NCBI RefSeq assembly: GCF_013394085.1
Contig: NZ_CP040910.1
Location: forward strand, 859,317 to 923,316
DNA: 64,000 nt
Direction of reading: 5' to 3'
Source: Limosilactobacillus fermentum
Lineage (GTDB): Bacteria; Bacillota; Bacilli; Lactobacillales; Lactobacillaceae
Made by a program: the position numbers and the translations under genes. The notes beneath the pieces were generated by a model. The model was not told the DNA's origin. It made no database searches and saw only the letters and a list, made by a program, of their open reading frames with translations. Shown here piece by piece: positions 1 through 7,770 of the stretch. How positions within the stretch are numbered: the first letter of the stretch is position 1; each line of letters begins with the position of its first letter.

Positions 1-39
1 CAGAATATTCTAACTAAAGGAATTATTAAATTAGCCTAA
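1..39 (+). CDS. TnpB C-terminal tail (partial, cut by window edge)
   Basis: Reading frame 1 from the first base gives QNILTKGIIKLA followed by TAA at 37-39. This resembles the C-terminal tail of TnpB proteins of IS200/IS605 elements (pattern N-I-L-x-x-G-L/I-x-x-L-A). The call rests mainly on what follows directly: a structured region ending in a perfect hairpin typical of an IS605 right end. TnpB is the RNA-guided nuclease of these elements. Only 12 residues are visible, so an unrelated C-terminus cannot be excluded. Confidence 0.45.
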   Translation, partial: QNILTKGIIKLA

Positions 40-212
40 TTTGGCTCGTCCCTATGGCAACCTGGGGACGCTAAAGGCATTGGTAATTGCCGTGTAAGAC
101 GAAACGGTTCGTAGAACTGTTCGCAGTGGTGTATCTATGCAAATTGTGATTCAAACACTCATCAGAAGGGTGCTTGCTCACAAGCCACTGACTTTAGTCA
201 GTGGTGGTTGAC
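40..212 (+). ncRNA. Probable omega-RNA (reRNA) scaffold and right end of an IS200/IS605 element
   Basis: This stretch after the tnpB-like stop has no ORF but several small stem-loops: GTCCCTA/TGGGGAC near 49-70 and GGCAA-type pairing near 78-93. It ends in CCACTGAC-TTTA-GTCAGTGG at 185-204. Such a hairpin just inside the transposon end is typical of IS605-family right ends. In TnpB systems the omega-RNA overlaps the tnpB 3' end and the right end, with the guide starting just outside, here at about 213. The boundary is inferred from the hairpin. Confidence 0.45.
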
Positions 213-230
213 GCTACCGCTTACGAAATA

Positions 231-268
231 AAGCCCCGGTGTGATTACGGAAGTCACACCGGGGCTTT
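231..268. terminator. Hairpin terminator downstream of the CadD-like gene
   Basis: AAGCCCCGGTGTGA at 231-244 pairs perfectly with its complement at 254-267. T-rich sequence flanks it on both strands. It lies just past the 3' end of the minus-strand gene at 279. Confidence 0.75.
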
Positions 269-278
269 TCTGTTGCGA

Positions 279-881
279 TTAGTGGTGAATTAAGTGCCAT
301 AAATGAAGGGCGGTGCCGTTTTCAACCAAAATCAGGATCCCTAAGCCAAGGTAGATCACCCCGGCTAACAGGGTCCCGTAGCGGTCCAGGAGTGCCCGGA
401 CGGCCGGTAGGTGGGTGATGATGGTGGCCAAGAGGCAAAAGACGGCGACCATGACGGCAAAGGTAACTAGCACGATTACCAGTTCGGGGGAGGTGCGGGT
501 GGCGAAGTAGGGGATGTAGACCCCCAGGTTGTCGGCACCACAGGAGGCGACCGTGATGAAGGTGACGGTCAAAAAGAGGTGGTTGGCGGAAACCCGGTTG
601 GCGGGGGTGGCCATGCTTTCTTGGTGGGTCAACAGGTGGCACCCAATGGCTAAGGGGACCAGGCCCAAGAAGCCGAGTAACCACTGGTCAGGGGCCCGGC
701 GTAAAATCAAAGCGGCGACCAGGGCGAGCCCGACTAAAATGCTGGTGCCGGCGTAGTCAGCGCAGATGATCGCTAGCCGCTGGCGGGGCGTCCGGTAGCG
801 GTGAAACAAGATTAACAGCACCATTAGGTAGTCCATCCCGGTCGAGATGAAGGTGAGGATGCTAGTAATGACCGTTGCCAT
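279..881 (-). CDS. CadD-like cadmium resistance/efflux membrane protein
   Basis: About 200 aa of almost continuous hydrophobic segments (5-6 membrane helices). The N-terminal region, MDYLMVLLILF then RQRLAIICADYAG, is characteristic of the CadD family of small cadmium-resistance transporters (LysE-like superfamily). The ATG at 881 has AGGTG 7 nt upstream; an in-frame GTG at 890 overlaps that site and is less likely. It follows the DUF554 gene with almost no gap, so the two are probably cotranscribed. Metal specificity cannot be judged from sequence, and no ArsR/CadC-type regulator is beside it. Family call fairly secure; substrate inferred. Confidence 0.7.
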   Translation of the reverse strand: MATVITSILTFISTGMDYLMVLLILFHRYRTPRQRLAIICADYAGTSILVGLALVAALILRRAPDQWLLGFLGLVPLAIGCHLLTHQESMATPANRVSANHLFLTVTFITVASCGADNLGVYIPYFATRTSPELVIVLVTFAVMVAVFCLLATIITHLPAVRALLDRYGTLLAGVIYLGLGILILVENGTALHLWHLIHH

Positions 882-890
882 GGCGGTCAC

Positions 891-1571
891 CTAAAAGATG
901 GCCAGGCCAATGAAGAAGAGCAGCGGCACTAAGAGGGCCGGCAGCATGTCGATGCTCTTAAACTCGCGGATCTTGAGCAAGGAAAAGGAGGCCGCCACGA
1001 TCAAGAGGCCGCCGACGATCGACATTTCGGTGATCAAAGCCGGCGAGAAAAAGGAGGCCGACAAAAACTTGGCGACCAAGTAGATGGCGGTAAACCAGAT
1101 GAAGAGCACCGGTACTTCGAGGATCATCCCCAGCCCAAAGCCGGCCCCAAAGACGATCGCGCAGACCAGGGTCAGCATGGCGTTGGTGTACAAGAAGGTT
1201 TGGTTGCCAGTGGTGGCGGCGTTAACCGGCCCGAGGATCGCCAGGGCGCCGATGCAATCCAGGAAACTGGCGGTCGCCACCGCTTCCCCTAGTGCGGTGT
1301 GGAAGGCCCGGTCGATCCAAGCGTTGGCCCGGTCGTCGAGCTTGAGCCAGGTCCCGACCGGCAGCCCGATCGCTAGCGAAATGATAAACAGGACCGGGTA
1401 GTGGCTCTTGGGCAGGTTGGCGACGACGGTTTGCGCCCCGACCCCGAGGGCGGCCAGCCCTAAAGCGGTCCAGAAGGTGGCCACGTACTTGTCGGTCAGC
1501 ACCTTTTTAAAGACCCAGCCGATCACGGTCCCGACGATTATTGCGGCGACGTTGGCCCAAATTCCAATCAT
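891..1571 (-). CDS. DUF554 family membrane protein (YdfK/YqgA-like)
   Basis: 226 aa with about seven hydrophobic segments. The N-terminus IGIWANVAAIIVGTVIG and the later SFLDCIGALAILGP match the DUF554 family, whose members are often annotated as putative transporters; their molecular function is not established. ATG with GAGGAATGA upstream. A TATAAT box (minus) lies near 1605-1610. It is first in a two-gene unit with the CadD-like gene, whose start follows its stop at once. No defect seen. Confidence 0.75.
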   Translation of the reverse strand: MIGIWANVAAIIVGTVIGWVFKKVLTDKYVATFWTALGLAALGVGAQTVVANLPKSHYPVLFIISLAIGLPVGTWLKLDDRANAWIDRAFHTALGEAVATASFLDCIGALAILGPVNAATTGNQTFLYTNAMLTLVCAIVFGAGFGLGMILEVPVLFIWFTAIYLVAKFLSASFFSPALITEMSIVGGLLIVAASFSLLKIREFKSIDMLPALLVPLLFFIGLAIF

Positions 1572-1745
1572 AATTCATTCCTCGTTTCTAATGTTCTAAC
1601 TTGTCCATTATACATGGATTGACCGGGCTTTGCTTAATGGTCGCAACGCCCTGACCAATTGGGGTGGTGGTGAGCAAGTTGGCGGGCAAAACTAACTAAA
1701 CGTGGTAACCTTAGGGGCAAGGACAAGCAGAAAGGATCTGATCAG

Positions 1746-2285
1746 ATGACGGCAGAACTTAAGACGGCGACCTTTGCCGGCGGGTGTTTTTGGTGCATGG
1801 TCCAACCCTTTGACACCTACCCGGGAATCGAAAGGGTCGTGTCCGGCTACACCGGCGGCCACGTGGCTAACCCGACCTACGAGCAGGTCTGCGCCGGGGG
1901 AACTGGGCACACCGAGGCGGTCCAAATTACCTACGACCCCAGTAAGGTTTCCTACGCCGATTTGGTAGAGATTTATTGGCAACAGACCGACCCGACCGAC
2001 GCCTTTGGCCAGTTCCAGGACCGCGGCGACAACTACCGGCCGGTGATTTATTACCAAACCGAAGAAGAAAAGGGGATCGCCGAAGCTTCGAAGCAAAAAC
2101 TCCAGGACAGCGGGCGCTTTGACCAACCGATCGTCACCACGATTGAACCGGCCCAACCATTCTATCCGGCCGAAGAATACCACCAGGACTTCTATAAAAA
2201 GGATCCCTTCCGGATGATGATCGAAGAAGCCGGCGGCCGCCAGAAGTTTATCGATCAGCACTGGAAAGGAGTGAGTGGCAAATAA
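1746..2285 (+). CDS. msrA: Peptide methionine (S)-S-oxide reductase MsrA, copy 1
   Basis: 179 aa cytoplasmic repair enzyme that reduces methionine-S-sulfoxide in proteins or free Met. The catalytic motif GGCFWC is at residues 12-17 (nucleophile C14). Other family landmarks are [33 protein letters not shown] and the C-terminal [15 protein letters not shown] lies 11 nt before the ATG. The last codons (VSGK, TAA) fall inside the left arm of an intergenic palindromic repeat, so the C-terminus was probably reshaped by that element. A near-identical paralogue lies at 3680-4201; their 5' DNA is almost the same, indicating recent duplication or gene conversion. MsrB is not in the window. Confidence 0.95.
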   Translation: MTAELKTATFAGGCFWCMVQPFDTYPGIERVVSGYTGGHVANPTYEQVCAGGTGHTEAVQITYDPSKVSYADLVEIYWQQTDPTDAFGQFQDRGDNYRPVIYYQTEEEKGIAEASKQKLQDSGRFDQPIVTTIEPAQPFYPAEEYHQDFYKKDPFRMMIEEAGGRQKFIDQHWKGVSGK

Positions 2286-2387
2286 CCTCCTCGGCAGGTC
2301 GTATTGACTAAGCTAGGACGAATGGTTGATGCGGTACGCATCGTTCTTCGTCCGTACTTAGACACTAGACCTGCGGTTATTTGCCAC
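2275..2387. repeat. Intergenic palindromic repeat, copy A
   Basis: Arms GTGGCAAATAACC (2275-2287) and its perfect complement at 2375-2387. Inside is a second imperfect stem with the family core (CTTAG and CTAGACCTGC motifs) and a central hairpin. The flank ACGTTATCTGTCTAA recurs beside other copies. The left arm supplies the msrA stop codon. Confidence 0.85.
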
Positions 2388-2485
2388 GTTATCTGTCTAA
2401 TATTCGGGAAAACAACGAGCAGCTGGGTAAAGCAGAATTTTCCCAGTCTCGATTGTTAGCCATCCATAACTTATTAAATTTCAGC

Positions 2486-2514
2486 TTGACAGGTTAGGCT
2501 GGGTTCAGTATGAT
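2486..2514 (+). promoter_or_regulatory. Promoter of the metQ-like/msrA operon
   Basis: TTGACA at 2486-2491, a 17-nt spacer, then TATGAT at 2509-2514, about 30 nt upstream of the T-box. Near-consensus vegetative promoter. Confidence 0.85.
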
Positions 2515-2539
2515 ACCTTTAAAATCAAATTAAAGAAAA

Positions 2540-2790
2540 GTTAGAAAGATGAGTAAACCGGGAGGGGTGCCCAGAGAGTCAGCGCTTGGTGAAAGCTGAA
2601 CTCCCTGAACGGTTGAAGATGGTCTTTGTGCAATGCCGGGGTGAGCCAGTGGTGAGCCCCGACCGGGTTAACGCCCGTTATCACCGTTACGGCTTGTTGG
2701 AGCCGGTTGAGGGTCCCCGCGGGGACCGAAAATGGGTGGTAACACGTTGATCAACGTCCCATGAGGTAGTAATGCCTCATGGGACGTTTT
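2540..2790 (+). promoter_or_regulatory. T-box riboswitch, methionine type
   Basis: Shows the T-box order: GATGAGTA start, AGAGAGTCAGCGC...GGTGAAAGCTG stem I, a candidate specifier ATG at 2619-2621 in the context GAAGATG, the T-box sequence TGGGTGGTAACACG at 2733-2746, and an intrinsic terminator (AACGTCCCATGAGG 2753-2766 with its complement 2775-2788, then T-rich). Uncharged tRNA-Met would stabilise the antiterminator. The same GAAGATG context occurs in the two other Met T-boxes here, supporting the assignment. The specifier was read by eye. Confidence 0.9.
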
Positions 2791-2818
2791 CTTTTGGACT
2801 TTTCGAGGAGGATATCTT

Positions 2819-3667
2819 ATGCAAAAACGTTATCGCAAATGGTTGTGGCTAGTCTTAGCCCTGTTAGTCGTGCTCGGGGGGATTGGCGGCTTAGTGCACC
2901 AGCGCCTGGCCAGCACTAGTCACAAGACGGTCAAGGTTGGCCTGGTGGGGACCGACTCACTGCCGGTTTGGAAGAACGTGGCCAGCCGGTTGAAAAAAGA
3001 CGGAATCACCCTTAAGTTTGTGATCTTTAACGACTACGTCCAACCAGACGTCGCCCTAAAGGATGGCAAGATCGATCTGCACTCCTGCCTGACCCGCTAC
3101 TACTTTGAGTCCTACAACAAGAAGGAAAACGCTCACCTGGTATCGATTGGGAACACCGTGATCTCACCGCTGGGCCTGTACTCCAAGAATTACAAGTCGA
3201 TTAAGGACTTACCAGACGGGGCGACGATTGCGATTCCAAACGAGCCAACCACCCTCGGGCGCGGGCTCAACCTCTTGCAATCGGCGGGCTTAATCAAGGT
3301 CAAAAAAGACAGCGGCATCAAGCCGTCGTTAAACGACATCACTTCCAACCCGCATAACTTTAAGTTTAAAGAGGTCGACCCAGCCACGGCGGCCCGGGCT
3401 TTGGATTCGGTCGACGCTTCGATCATCAACGGGAACTACGCCGAAGCGGCTAACCTAACCCCGAAGAAGGATGCGATTTACCTGGAACCGGTCAACAAGT
3501 CAACCAAGCCGTACGTTAACATCATCGCGACCCAGGAAAAGAACAAGGATAACGCCACCTACAAGAAGATCGTGGCGGCCTACCAAACCGAGGCCACTAA
3601 GAAGGTCATCGATAAGACTTACAAGGGTTCGCAAATCGCGGCCTGGCCACAATTCGGTAAGAACTAA
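2819..3667 (+). CDS. MetQ/NlpA-type methionine-binding protein without a lipobox
   Basis: 282 aa. A short basic N-terminus and hydrophobic stretch (residues 8-27) precede an NlpA/MetQ-type domain (VKVGLVG, FNDYVQPDVAL, IAIPNEPTTLGRGLNLLQSAGLI, VDASIINGNYA). This family binds D/L-methionine for the MetNI importer. The signal region has no cysteine, so the usual lipoprotein anchor is missing and the protein is either membrane-tethered or released. Its position behind a Met T-box and next to msrA supports a methionine or Met-sulfoxide role. No MetN or MetI lies nearby, so it would have to use a transporter encoded elsewhere. GAGGAGG lies 9 nt before the ATG. Confidence 0.85.
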   Translation: MQKRYRKWLWLVLALLVVLGGIGGLVHQRLASTSHKTVKVGLVGTDSLPVWKNVASRLKKDGITLKFVIFNDYVQPDVALKDGKIDLHSCLTRYYFESYNKKENAHLVSIGNTVISPLGLYSKNYKSIKDLPDGATIAIPNEPTTLGRGLNLLQSAGLIKVKKDSGIKPSLNDITSNPHNFKFKEVDPATAARALDSVDASIINGNYAEAANLTPKKDAIYLEPVNKSTKPYVNIIATQEKNKDNATYKKIVAAYQTEATKKVIDKTYKGSQIAAWPQFGKN

Positions 3668-3679
3668 GGAGGAAGAAAC

Positions 3680-4201
3680 ATGGCGAGTGAAACAGCAATT
3701 TTTGCCGGCGGGTGTTTTTGGTGCATGGTCCAACCCTTCGACACCTACCCGGGAATTAAAAAGGTCGAATCGGGCTACACCGGCGGCCACGTGGTTAACC
3801 CCACTTACGAGCAGGTTAAGGCCGGGGGAACCGGGCACACCGAGGCGGTCCGGATCACCTTTGACCCCAGCGTGGTTTCTTATGCGGACCTGGTGGAAAT
3901 CTACTGGCAACAAACCGACCCGACCGACGCCTTTGGCCAGTTCCAAGACCGCGGCGATAACTACCGGCCGGTGATCTTCGTCAAGGATGAAGAACAGCGC
4001 GCCATCGCCCAGGCCTCCAAGGATGCCCTAGCCAACAGCGGCCGCTTCACTGACCCGATCGTGACCACGATTGAAGACGCAAAGCCCTTCTACGTGGCCG
4101 AGAATTACCACCAGGACTTTTACAAGAAGGACCCGGAACGGATGAAGCTAGAGAAGGCTGGTGGGCGTAAGCAGTTTATTGAGGATAATTGGAAAAAGTG
4201 A
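3680..4201 (+). CDS. msrA: Peptide methionine (S)-S-oxide reductase MsrA, copy 2
   Basis: 173 aa. GGCFWC at residues 10-15, followed by the same landmarks as copy 1 ([45 protein letters not shown]). It starts 12 nt after the metQ-like stop behind AAGGAGGAAG, so it is read from the Met T-box transcript, unlike copy 1. Co-regulation with a methionine-binding protein suggests free Met sulfoxide may be imported and reduced; that is inference. The cysteine in copy 1 (EQVCAGG) is lysine here (EQVKAGG), so the copies may differ in recycling chemistry. Confidence 0.95.
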   Translation: MASETAIFAGGCFWCMVQPFDTYPGIKKVESGYTGGHVVNPTYEQVKAGGTGHTEAVRITFDPSVVSYADLVEIYWQQTDPTDAFGQFQDRGDNYRPVIFVKDEEQRAIAQASKDALANSGRFTDPIVTTIEDAKPFYVAENYHQDFYKKDPERMKLEKAGGRKQFIEDNWKK

Positions 4202-4345
4202 GTGCGACCCAACCATAAAGCAGGCTGTGGGGTAAGGATAGGGCACGGGTTAGCGCCCTCGACGGTGTTCTGTGGCCAGACTTAGCCACTAGGCCTACGG
4301 CTGGGGAGTACGTTATGGGTGAGTGCGACCAACCTTCTCGACGGG
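4202..4345. repeat. Intergenic palindromic repeat, copy B plus partial arm
   Basis: Left arm GTGCGACCCAACC at 4202, core AGCAGGC and TTAGCCACTAGGCC, degenerate right arm ending near 4311. A second left arm (GTGCGACCAACC, 4323-4334) follows and breaks off, as if a second copy was truncated. The family core is recognisable but the outer pairing is poor. Confidence 0.7.
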
Positions 4346-4394
4346 TGGTATGTAAGTTCAATATCTAGAAAGTAGAAAGTAGCCCGCTATTCGG

Positions 4395-4724
4395 ATGACG
4401 ACTGGTGGGCTGTTTTTGGGGCTCTTACACCTATCGAACTTAACCTTCCAAAGCGTCGACGCCACCATGCAACAAGTCTTTTACGCCCTTATCTTAGGGC
4501 TCGCCTTATCCTTCATTCGCATTCTGACCAACGGGTTATGGGTCGGGATCTTGCTTCACTCCTTGATCGACTTTCAGCCGACGATTGCGACCGGGGGCTC
4601 CGCGGCCACTAACTGGGGGTCCTTGCTACTGATCTTCTTGCCGCTGTTTGTGATCAGTTTGCTCTGGCTGTGGTTTGCTGATCGGTTATTGCTCAAAAAG
4701 AAGGGTGAGACACCGTTTTCATAA
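4395..4724 (+). pseudogene. CPBP-family intramembrane protease relic (5' truncated)
   Basis: 109 codons matching the C-terminal half of CPBP (CAAX/Abi-type) membrane proteases: the FxxxH motif in GLFLGLLHL and the HSLID motif near the end, with hydrophobic helices around them. The family's N-terminal half with the EExxxR motif is absent; the sequence upstream is intergenic palindromic repeat. No convincing ribosome site precedes the ATG. This is most simply a gene whose 5' half was lost at a repeat-associated deletion. A short functional variant is possible but unlikely. Confidence 0.6.
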
Positions 4725-4789
4725 AAAAGCGCCCGGAAGAAAAACGAACAGAAAGCGGAAAATGATCCATTTTCGTTCCGGTTCAATGT

Positions 4790-4795
4790 TATAAT
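4790..4795 (+). promoter_or_regulatory. -10 box of the PsiE-like/kinase operon
   Basis: TATAAT at 4790-4795, 18 nt upstream of the first start codon. A clear -35 is not seen (TTCGTT at 4772-4777 is the nearest candidate). Confidence 0.5.
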
Positions 4796-4812
4796 GTAGC
4801 CACTAGAAAGGA

Positions 4813-5256
4813 ATGGTGATTGAGGTGTCAAGTCAAGAATGGTTTCAAAAGATTGCCCACTTGCTCGAACTGGTAGCGTTAGTGGCCGTCGGGCTCCTGG
4901 GGTTGGCGTTGATCGTCCAACTGGGGATGGAATTGTTGGCGGTCGTCAAGTTGGCGCTCGCCCCGGTTTCCGACCCCGGCTTTTACGACTTCTTGAACGA
5001 AGTAACCTCCTTTTTCATCATCTTCGAGTTCATCGTGATGGTGATCGAAGCCCTGCGCAACCACGGCCACATCTCAATTACGATGCTGATGGGGCTGGGG
5101 TTAACCGCCCTCTTGCGGCACCTCTTGGCCGCTAGCAACTCCAACGGCATCGAAACGATGGTCGAAGTGGTGGCGATTGTCTTGCTGACGGTGGGACTGG
5201 CGATTTACCGCCGCTTTGTCCACGATCCAGACGAAAATTTTGAGAAGAGAATTTGA
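4813..5256 (+). CDS. PsiE-like small membrane protein
   Basis: 147 aa with four hydrophobic segments. The region around FFIIFEFIVMVIEALRNHGH and LLRHLLA resembles the phosphate-starvation-inducible PsiE family, whose biochemical role is unknown. The start is uncertain: AAAGGA abuts the ATG at 4813, so GTG at 4816 or 4825 may be used. Its stop overlaps the ribosome-site region of the next gene, so the two are probably cotranscribed. No PhoB-type site was recognised, so phosphate control is not implied. Confidence 0.65.
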   Translation: MVIEVSSQEWFQKIAHLLELVALVAVGLLGLALIVQLGMELLAVVKLALAPVSDPGFYDFLNEVTSFFIIFEFIVMVIEALRNHGHISITMLMGLGLTALLRHLLAASNSNGIETMVEVVAIVLLTVGLAIYRRFVHDPDENFEKRI

Positions 5257-5270
5257 TCCGGAGGCTTAAT

Positions 5271-6083
5271 ATGACACAATACGTTCAAGCTTTAACCATC
5301 GCCGGGCACGATTCCGACGGCAGTGCCGGGATGCCGGCCGACCTGCACGCATTCTTTATCGACGGGGTTTACGGCCAAGGGCTGCTGACCGCCGCCGTGT
5401 CGGGGAATTCCTACGGGATCACCCAGCAACAAATCATGCCGACCAGCTTCATTAAGGAACAGTTTAAGGTCCTCGCCGACGACTTTGCCATCAAGGCGGC
5501 CAAGACCGGGATGTTAGCCAACGATGACGTGATCAACGCCGTCGCCGATTCTTATGACGAAGCTAAGTTCGGCCCGCTGGTGGTCGACCCGGTCATCATT
5601 ACCAAGCACGGGGTGATGCTCCTGGAACAATCGGCCTACGAGCTCTTCCGCGAGCGGATTATCCCGCTGGCCACCGTCATCACGCCCAACTTCTACGAGG
5701 CCCAAAAGCTGACCGAGTTGGAATTAAAGGATGACGATCAGGTCCAAGAAGCGGCCGCCAAGCTCCACGCCCTGGGCGCCAAGAACGTCGTCATTAAGGG
5801 CCAACACATCGAGGGGCAAACGACCCCGGTCCGTGACTTCGTGTCACTAGCGGACGGCAAGACCTTCTGGCTGGAAGAAGAGTACGTACCCACCGACCGG
5901 GTCAACGGGACCGGCGACACCTTCTCGGCGATTATCGCCGCCGAACTGGCCAAGGGACACTCGGTTGAAGCCGGGGTGCGCCTGGCCAAGAAGGTCGTCC
6001 ACGAGGCGATCGCCAACGAAATTGAGGTCGGCCACCAGTTTGGCCCGATCAACCACTGGGCCGGTCAAGAAGCGGCCAACTAA
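5271..6083 (+). CDS. ThiD/PdxK-like pyrimidine or pyridoxal kinase
   Basis: About 270 aa ribokinase-fold kinase of the ThiD/PdxK group. The N-terminal motif ALTIAGHDSDGSAGMPADL is a variant of the usual [14 protein letters not shown] seen in the second ThiD here (6951-7748). KAAKTGML, the DPVI motif, and VNGTGDTFSA with the catalytic Asp are present. CCGGAGG lies 7 nt before the ATG at 5271; the in-frame TTG at 5253 is upstream of that site and not used. It is outside the TPP-riboswitch operon, so pyridoxal/pyridoxine or HMP kinase activity are both plausible. Confidence 0.75.
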   Translation: MTQYVQALTIAGHDSDGSAGMPADLHAFFIDGVYGQGLLTAAVSGNSYGITQQQIMPTSFIKEQFKVLADDFAIKAAKTGMLANDDVINAVADSYDEAKFGPLVVDPVIITKHGVMLLEQSAYELFRERIIPLATVITPNFYEAQKLTELELKDDDQVQEAAAKLHALGAKNVVIKGQHIEGQTTPVRDFVSLADGKTFWLEEEYVPTDRVNGTGDTFSAIIAAELAKGHSVEAGVRLAKKVVHEAIANEIEVGHQFGPINHWAGQEAAN

Positions 6084-6098
6084 CCAAAGCTAATGAAT

Positions 6099-6139
6099 AA
6101 AGGCTCCCAGTCGTTCACCAGAACGGCCGGGAGCCTTTT
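6099..6139. terminator. Bidirectional terminator between the kinase gene and thiE
   Basis: AAAGGCTCCC...GTTC at 6099-6116 pairs with GAAC...GGGAGCCTTTT at 6121-6138. A/T runs on both sides suit the convergent genes at 5271-6083 (+) and 6145-6786 (-). Confidence 0.9.
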
Positions 6140-6144
6140 GCTGT

Positions 6145-6786
6145 TTAATACAGTTCCAAAATCTTCTTCACGGTGCCGGCGACGTCATCTGCCCCCAGTA
6201 CCATCGAGATCATCGACAACCCGGCGCAGCCACTGGTCAAAGTGGTGCCGGCGTTGTCCAGGCTAATGCCGCCGATCGCGACGACCGGGTGGGTGGATTG
6301 TTCAACGAAGTCGGCGAGACCGTCCACACCCAGGGCGCTGCCGGCGTCGTCCTTAGAAATCGTCGGGAAGACCGGGCCGGTGCCGATGTAATCGACGTTC
6401 AGCTGGTTGGCGTGGGCGACTTGGGCCGCCGTGTTGCAGGAGTAGCCGACCATTAGCTGGTCACCGACCGCAGCTAAGACCTCTTCGATCCGCTGGTCCT
6501 TTTGGCCGACGTGGATGCCGTCTGCCTTGATGGCGGCCGCCAGCTCTAGGTCGTCGTCGACAAAGAGCGGTACGCCGTACTTGGTCGCCAGCTCCCGGAC
6601 TTGCTGACCCAGCGCCAGGGTTTCCGCCTTTGAAAGGGTGCTGGTCCCTTTTTCGCGGTACTGAAAGGCGGTGATCCCGGCTTGCATCGCTGCTTCGACC
6701 TTGGTCAAAAACTCATCCGGGTCGTGGTGGGTGTCTTGGCTGCCGCCGATCAGGTAGCAGCGCAGCATTTCATTTTTAAATAACAT
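6145..6786 (-). CDS. thiE: Thiamine-phosphate synthase
   Basis: 213 aa TIM-barrel enzyme coupling HMP pyrophosphate to thiazole phosphate to make thiamine phosphate. Diagnostic stretches: FQYREKGTST (pyrophosphate binding), LFVDDDLELA, DGIHVGQKDQ, GTGPVFPTISKDDAGSALG and VAIGGISLDNAG. It is the last gene of thiM-thiD-thiE, separated from thiD by an intergenic palindromic repeat. With ThiM and ThiD this gives thiamine synthesis from salvaged HMP and thiazole alcohol; no de novo thiC or thiG is here. Start ATG 6786 is preceded by GGGAGAAAAGCC. Confidence 0.95.
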   Translation of the reverse strand: MLFKNEMLRCYLIGGSQDTHHDPDEFLTKVEAAMQAGITAFQYREKGTSTLSKAETLALGQQVRELATKYGVPLFVDDDLELAAAIKADGIHVGQKDQRIEEVLAAVGDQLMVGYSCNTAAQVAHANQLNVDYIGTGPVFPTISKDDAGSALGVDGLADFVEQSTHPVVAIGGISLDNAGTTLTSGCAGLSMISMVLGADDVAGTVKKILELY

Positions 6787-6835
6787 GGCTTTTCTCCCTA
6801 GCTATTGGCTAGTTTTCAAATGTTAGACAGAAAAC

Positions 6836-6947
6836 GTGGCAAATAACCGCAGCCCTAGTGCCTAAGTACGACCGCAGAACGGTGCGTAAGCGCACCAACC
6901 TCCGGTCTAGCTTAGTCATACGGCCTGCTGGTTAGGTTATTTGCCAC
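6836..6947. repeat. Intergenic palindromic repeat, copy C (inside the thi operon)
   Basis: Arms GTGGCAAATAACC (6836) and its perfect complement ending at 6947. Core GCAGCCCTAGTGCCTAAG pairs imperfectly with CTTAGTCATACGGCCTGC. Central hairpin GGTGCG/CGCACC. The left flank ATGTTAGACAG is shared with copies F and M. It sits between thiD and thiE. Confidence 0.9.
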
Positions 6948-6950
6948 TCT

Positions 6951-7748
6951 CTATAATGCCCAGTGATTCAGTGGGCCGTGGCCGTGGCCAACCTGGATCG
7001 TGTCGCGAATCGTCGCTTCTACGTAACCTTTAGCGGTCCGGATCGCCTGTTCTAACCCGACGCCCTTGGCTAGTTCGGCCGTGATGCAGGCCGAAATCGT
7101 GTCGCCGGTCCCGTGAGTTTGAACGGTGTCGATCCGTGGTGAGGTCATCCAAAAGCTGGTGCCGTCCTCCATCAAGACGAAGTCGCTGGCCGCTTGGTCG
7201 CCGCCAAGGTGGCCACCCTTGACCAGGACGTTTTTGGGACCCAGCTTTTGCAGGGCCTGGCCGATTTTAACCATATCAGCGGGGCGCTCCGCCTTTAACC
7301 CGGTTAGGGCCTCGGCTTCTGGCAGGTTGGGGGTGACCAAGGTCGCCAGCGGCAAGAGTTCCTCTTTGACGGTGGTAATCGCCTCGTCGGCCAATAGCTT
7401 GGCGCCGCCCTTAGCTATCATGACCGGGTCGACGGTCAGGGGGCCAAAGTCGTACTGCTTTAAGTTGCGCACGACCGCCTGAACGGTGGGTACGTCGGCC
7501 AGCATGCCCGTTTTAGCCGCCCGAATCTTGAAGTCGTCAGCCAAAGAGGCGAACTGGGCGTCGATTATTTCAGTCGGCAAAGCGAGGGCGTCCTGGACAC
7601 CGAGGGTATTTTGGGCGGTCACCGCCACCACCACCGTCGTCGCGAAGACGTGGCGCATCTGAATCGTCTTTAGGTCGGCTTGCATGCCGGCGCCACCCCC
7701 GGAATCGGAGCCGGCGATCGTCAGGGCCTGGGGAAATTCGTTAGTCAT
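6951..7748 (-). CDS. thiD: Hydroxymethylpyrimidine/phosphomethylpyrimidine kinase
   Basis: 265 aa kinase that phosphorylates HMP twice for ThiE. Canonical N-terminal [33 protein letters not shown] and [12 protein letters not shown] with the catalytic Asp are all present. ATG 7748 lies 8 nt behind GGAAAGGAAG; the in-frame TTG at 7766 is upstream of that site. The gene follows thiM closely in the TPP-controlled operon, supporting ThiD rather than PdxK function. Confidence 0.93.
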   Translation of the reverse strand: MTNEFPQALTIAGSDSGGGAGMQADLKTIQMRHVFATTVVVAVTAQNTLGVQDALALPTEIIDAQFASLADDFKIRAAKTGMLADVPTVQAVVRNLKQYDFGPLTVDPVMIAKGGAKLLADEAITTVKEELLPLATLVTPNLPEAEALTGLKAERPADMVKIGQALQKLGPKNVLVKGGHLGGDQAASDFVLMEDGTSFWMTSPRIDTVQTHGTGDTISACITAELAKGVGLEQAIRTAKGYVEATIRDTIQVGHGHGPLNHWAL

Positions 7749-7770
7749 TTTAAGCTTCCTTTCCAAATGC

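Noticed and set aside
279..1571. Plus-strand ORFs opposite the CadD-like and DUF554 genes
   Set aside because: They have atypical composition, no family resemblance and no ribosome sites; the minus-strand frames show clear membrane-protein patterns.
2275..2387. Palindromic repeats as ordinary rho-independent terminators
   Set aside because: Copies lack the T-run, several stand next to a separate clear terminator, and some lie inside operons.
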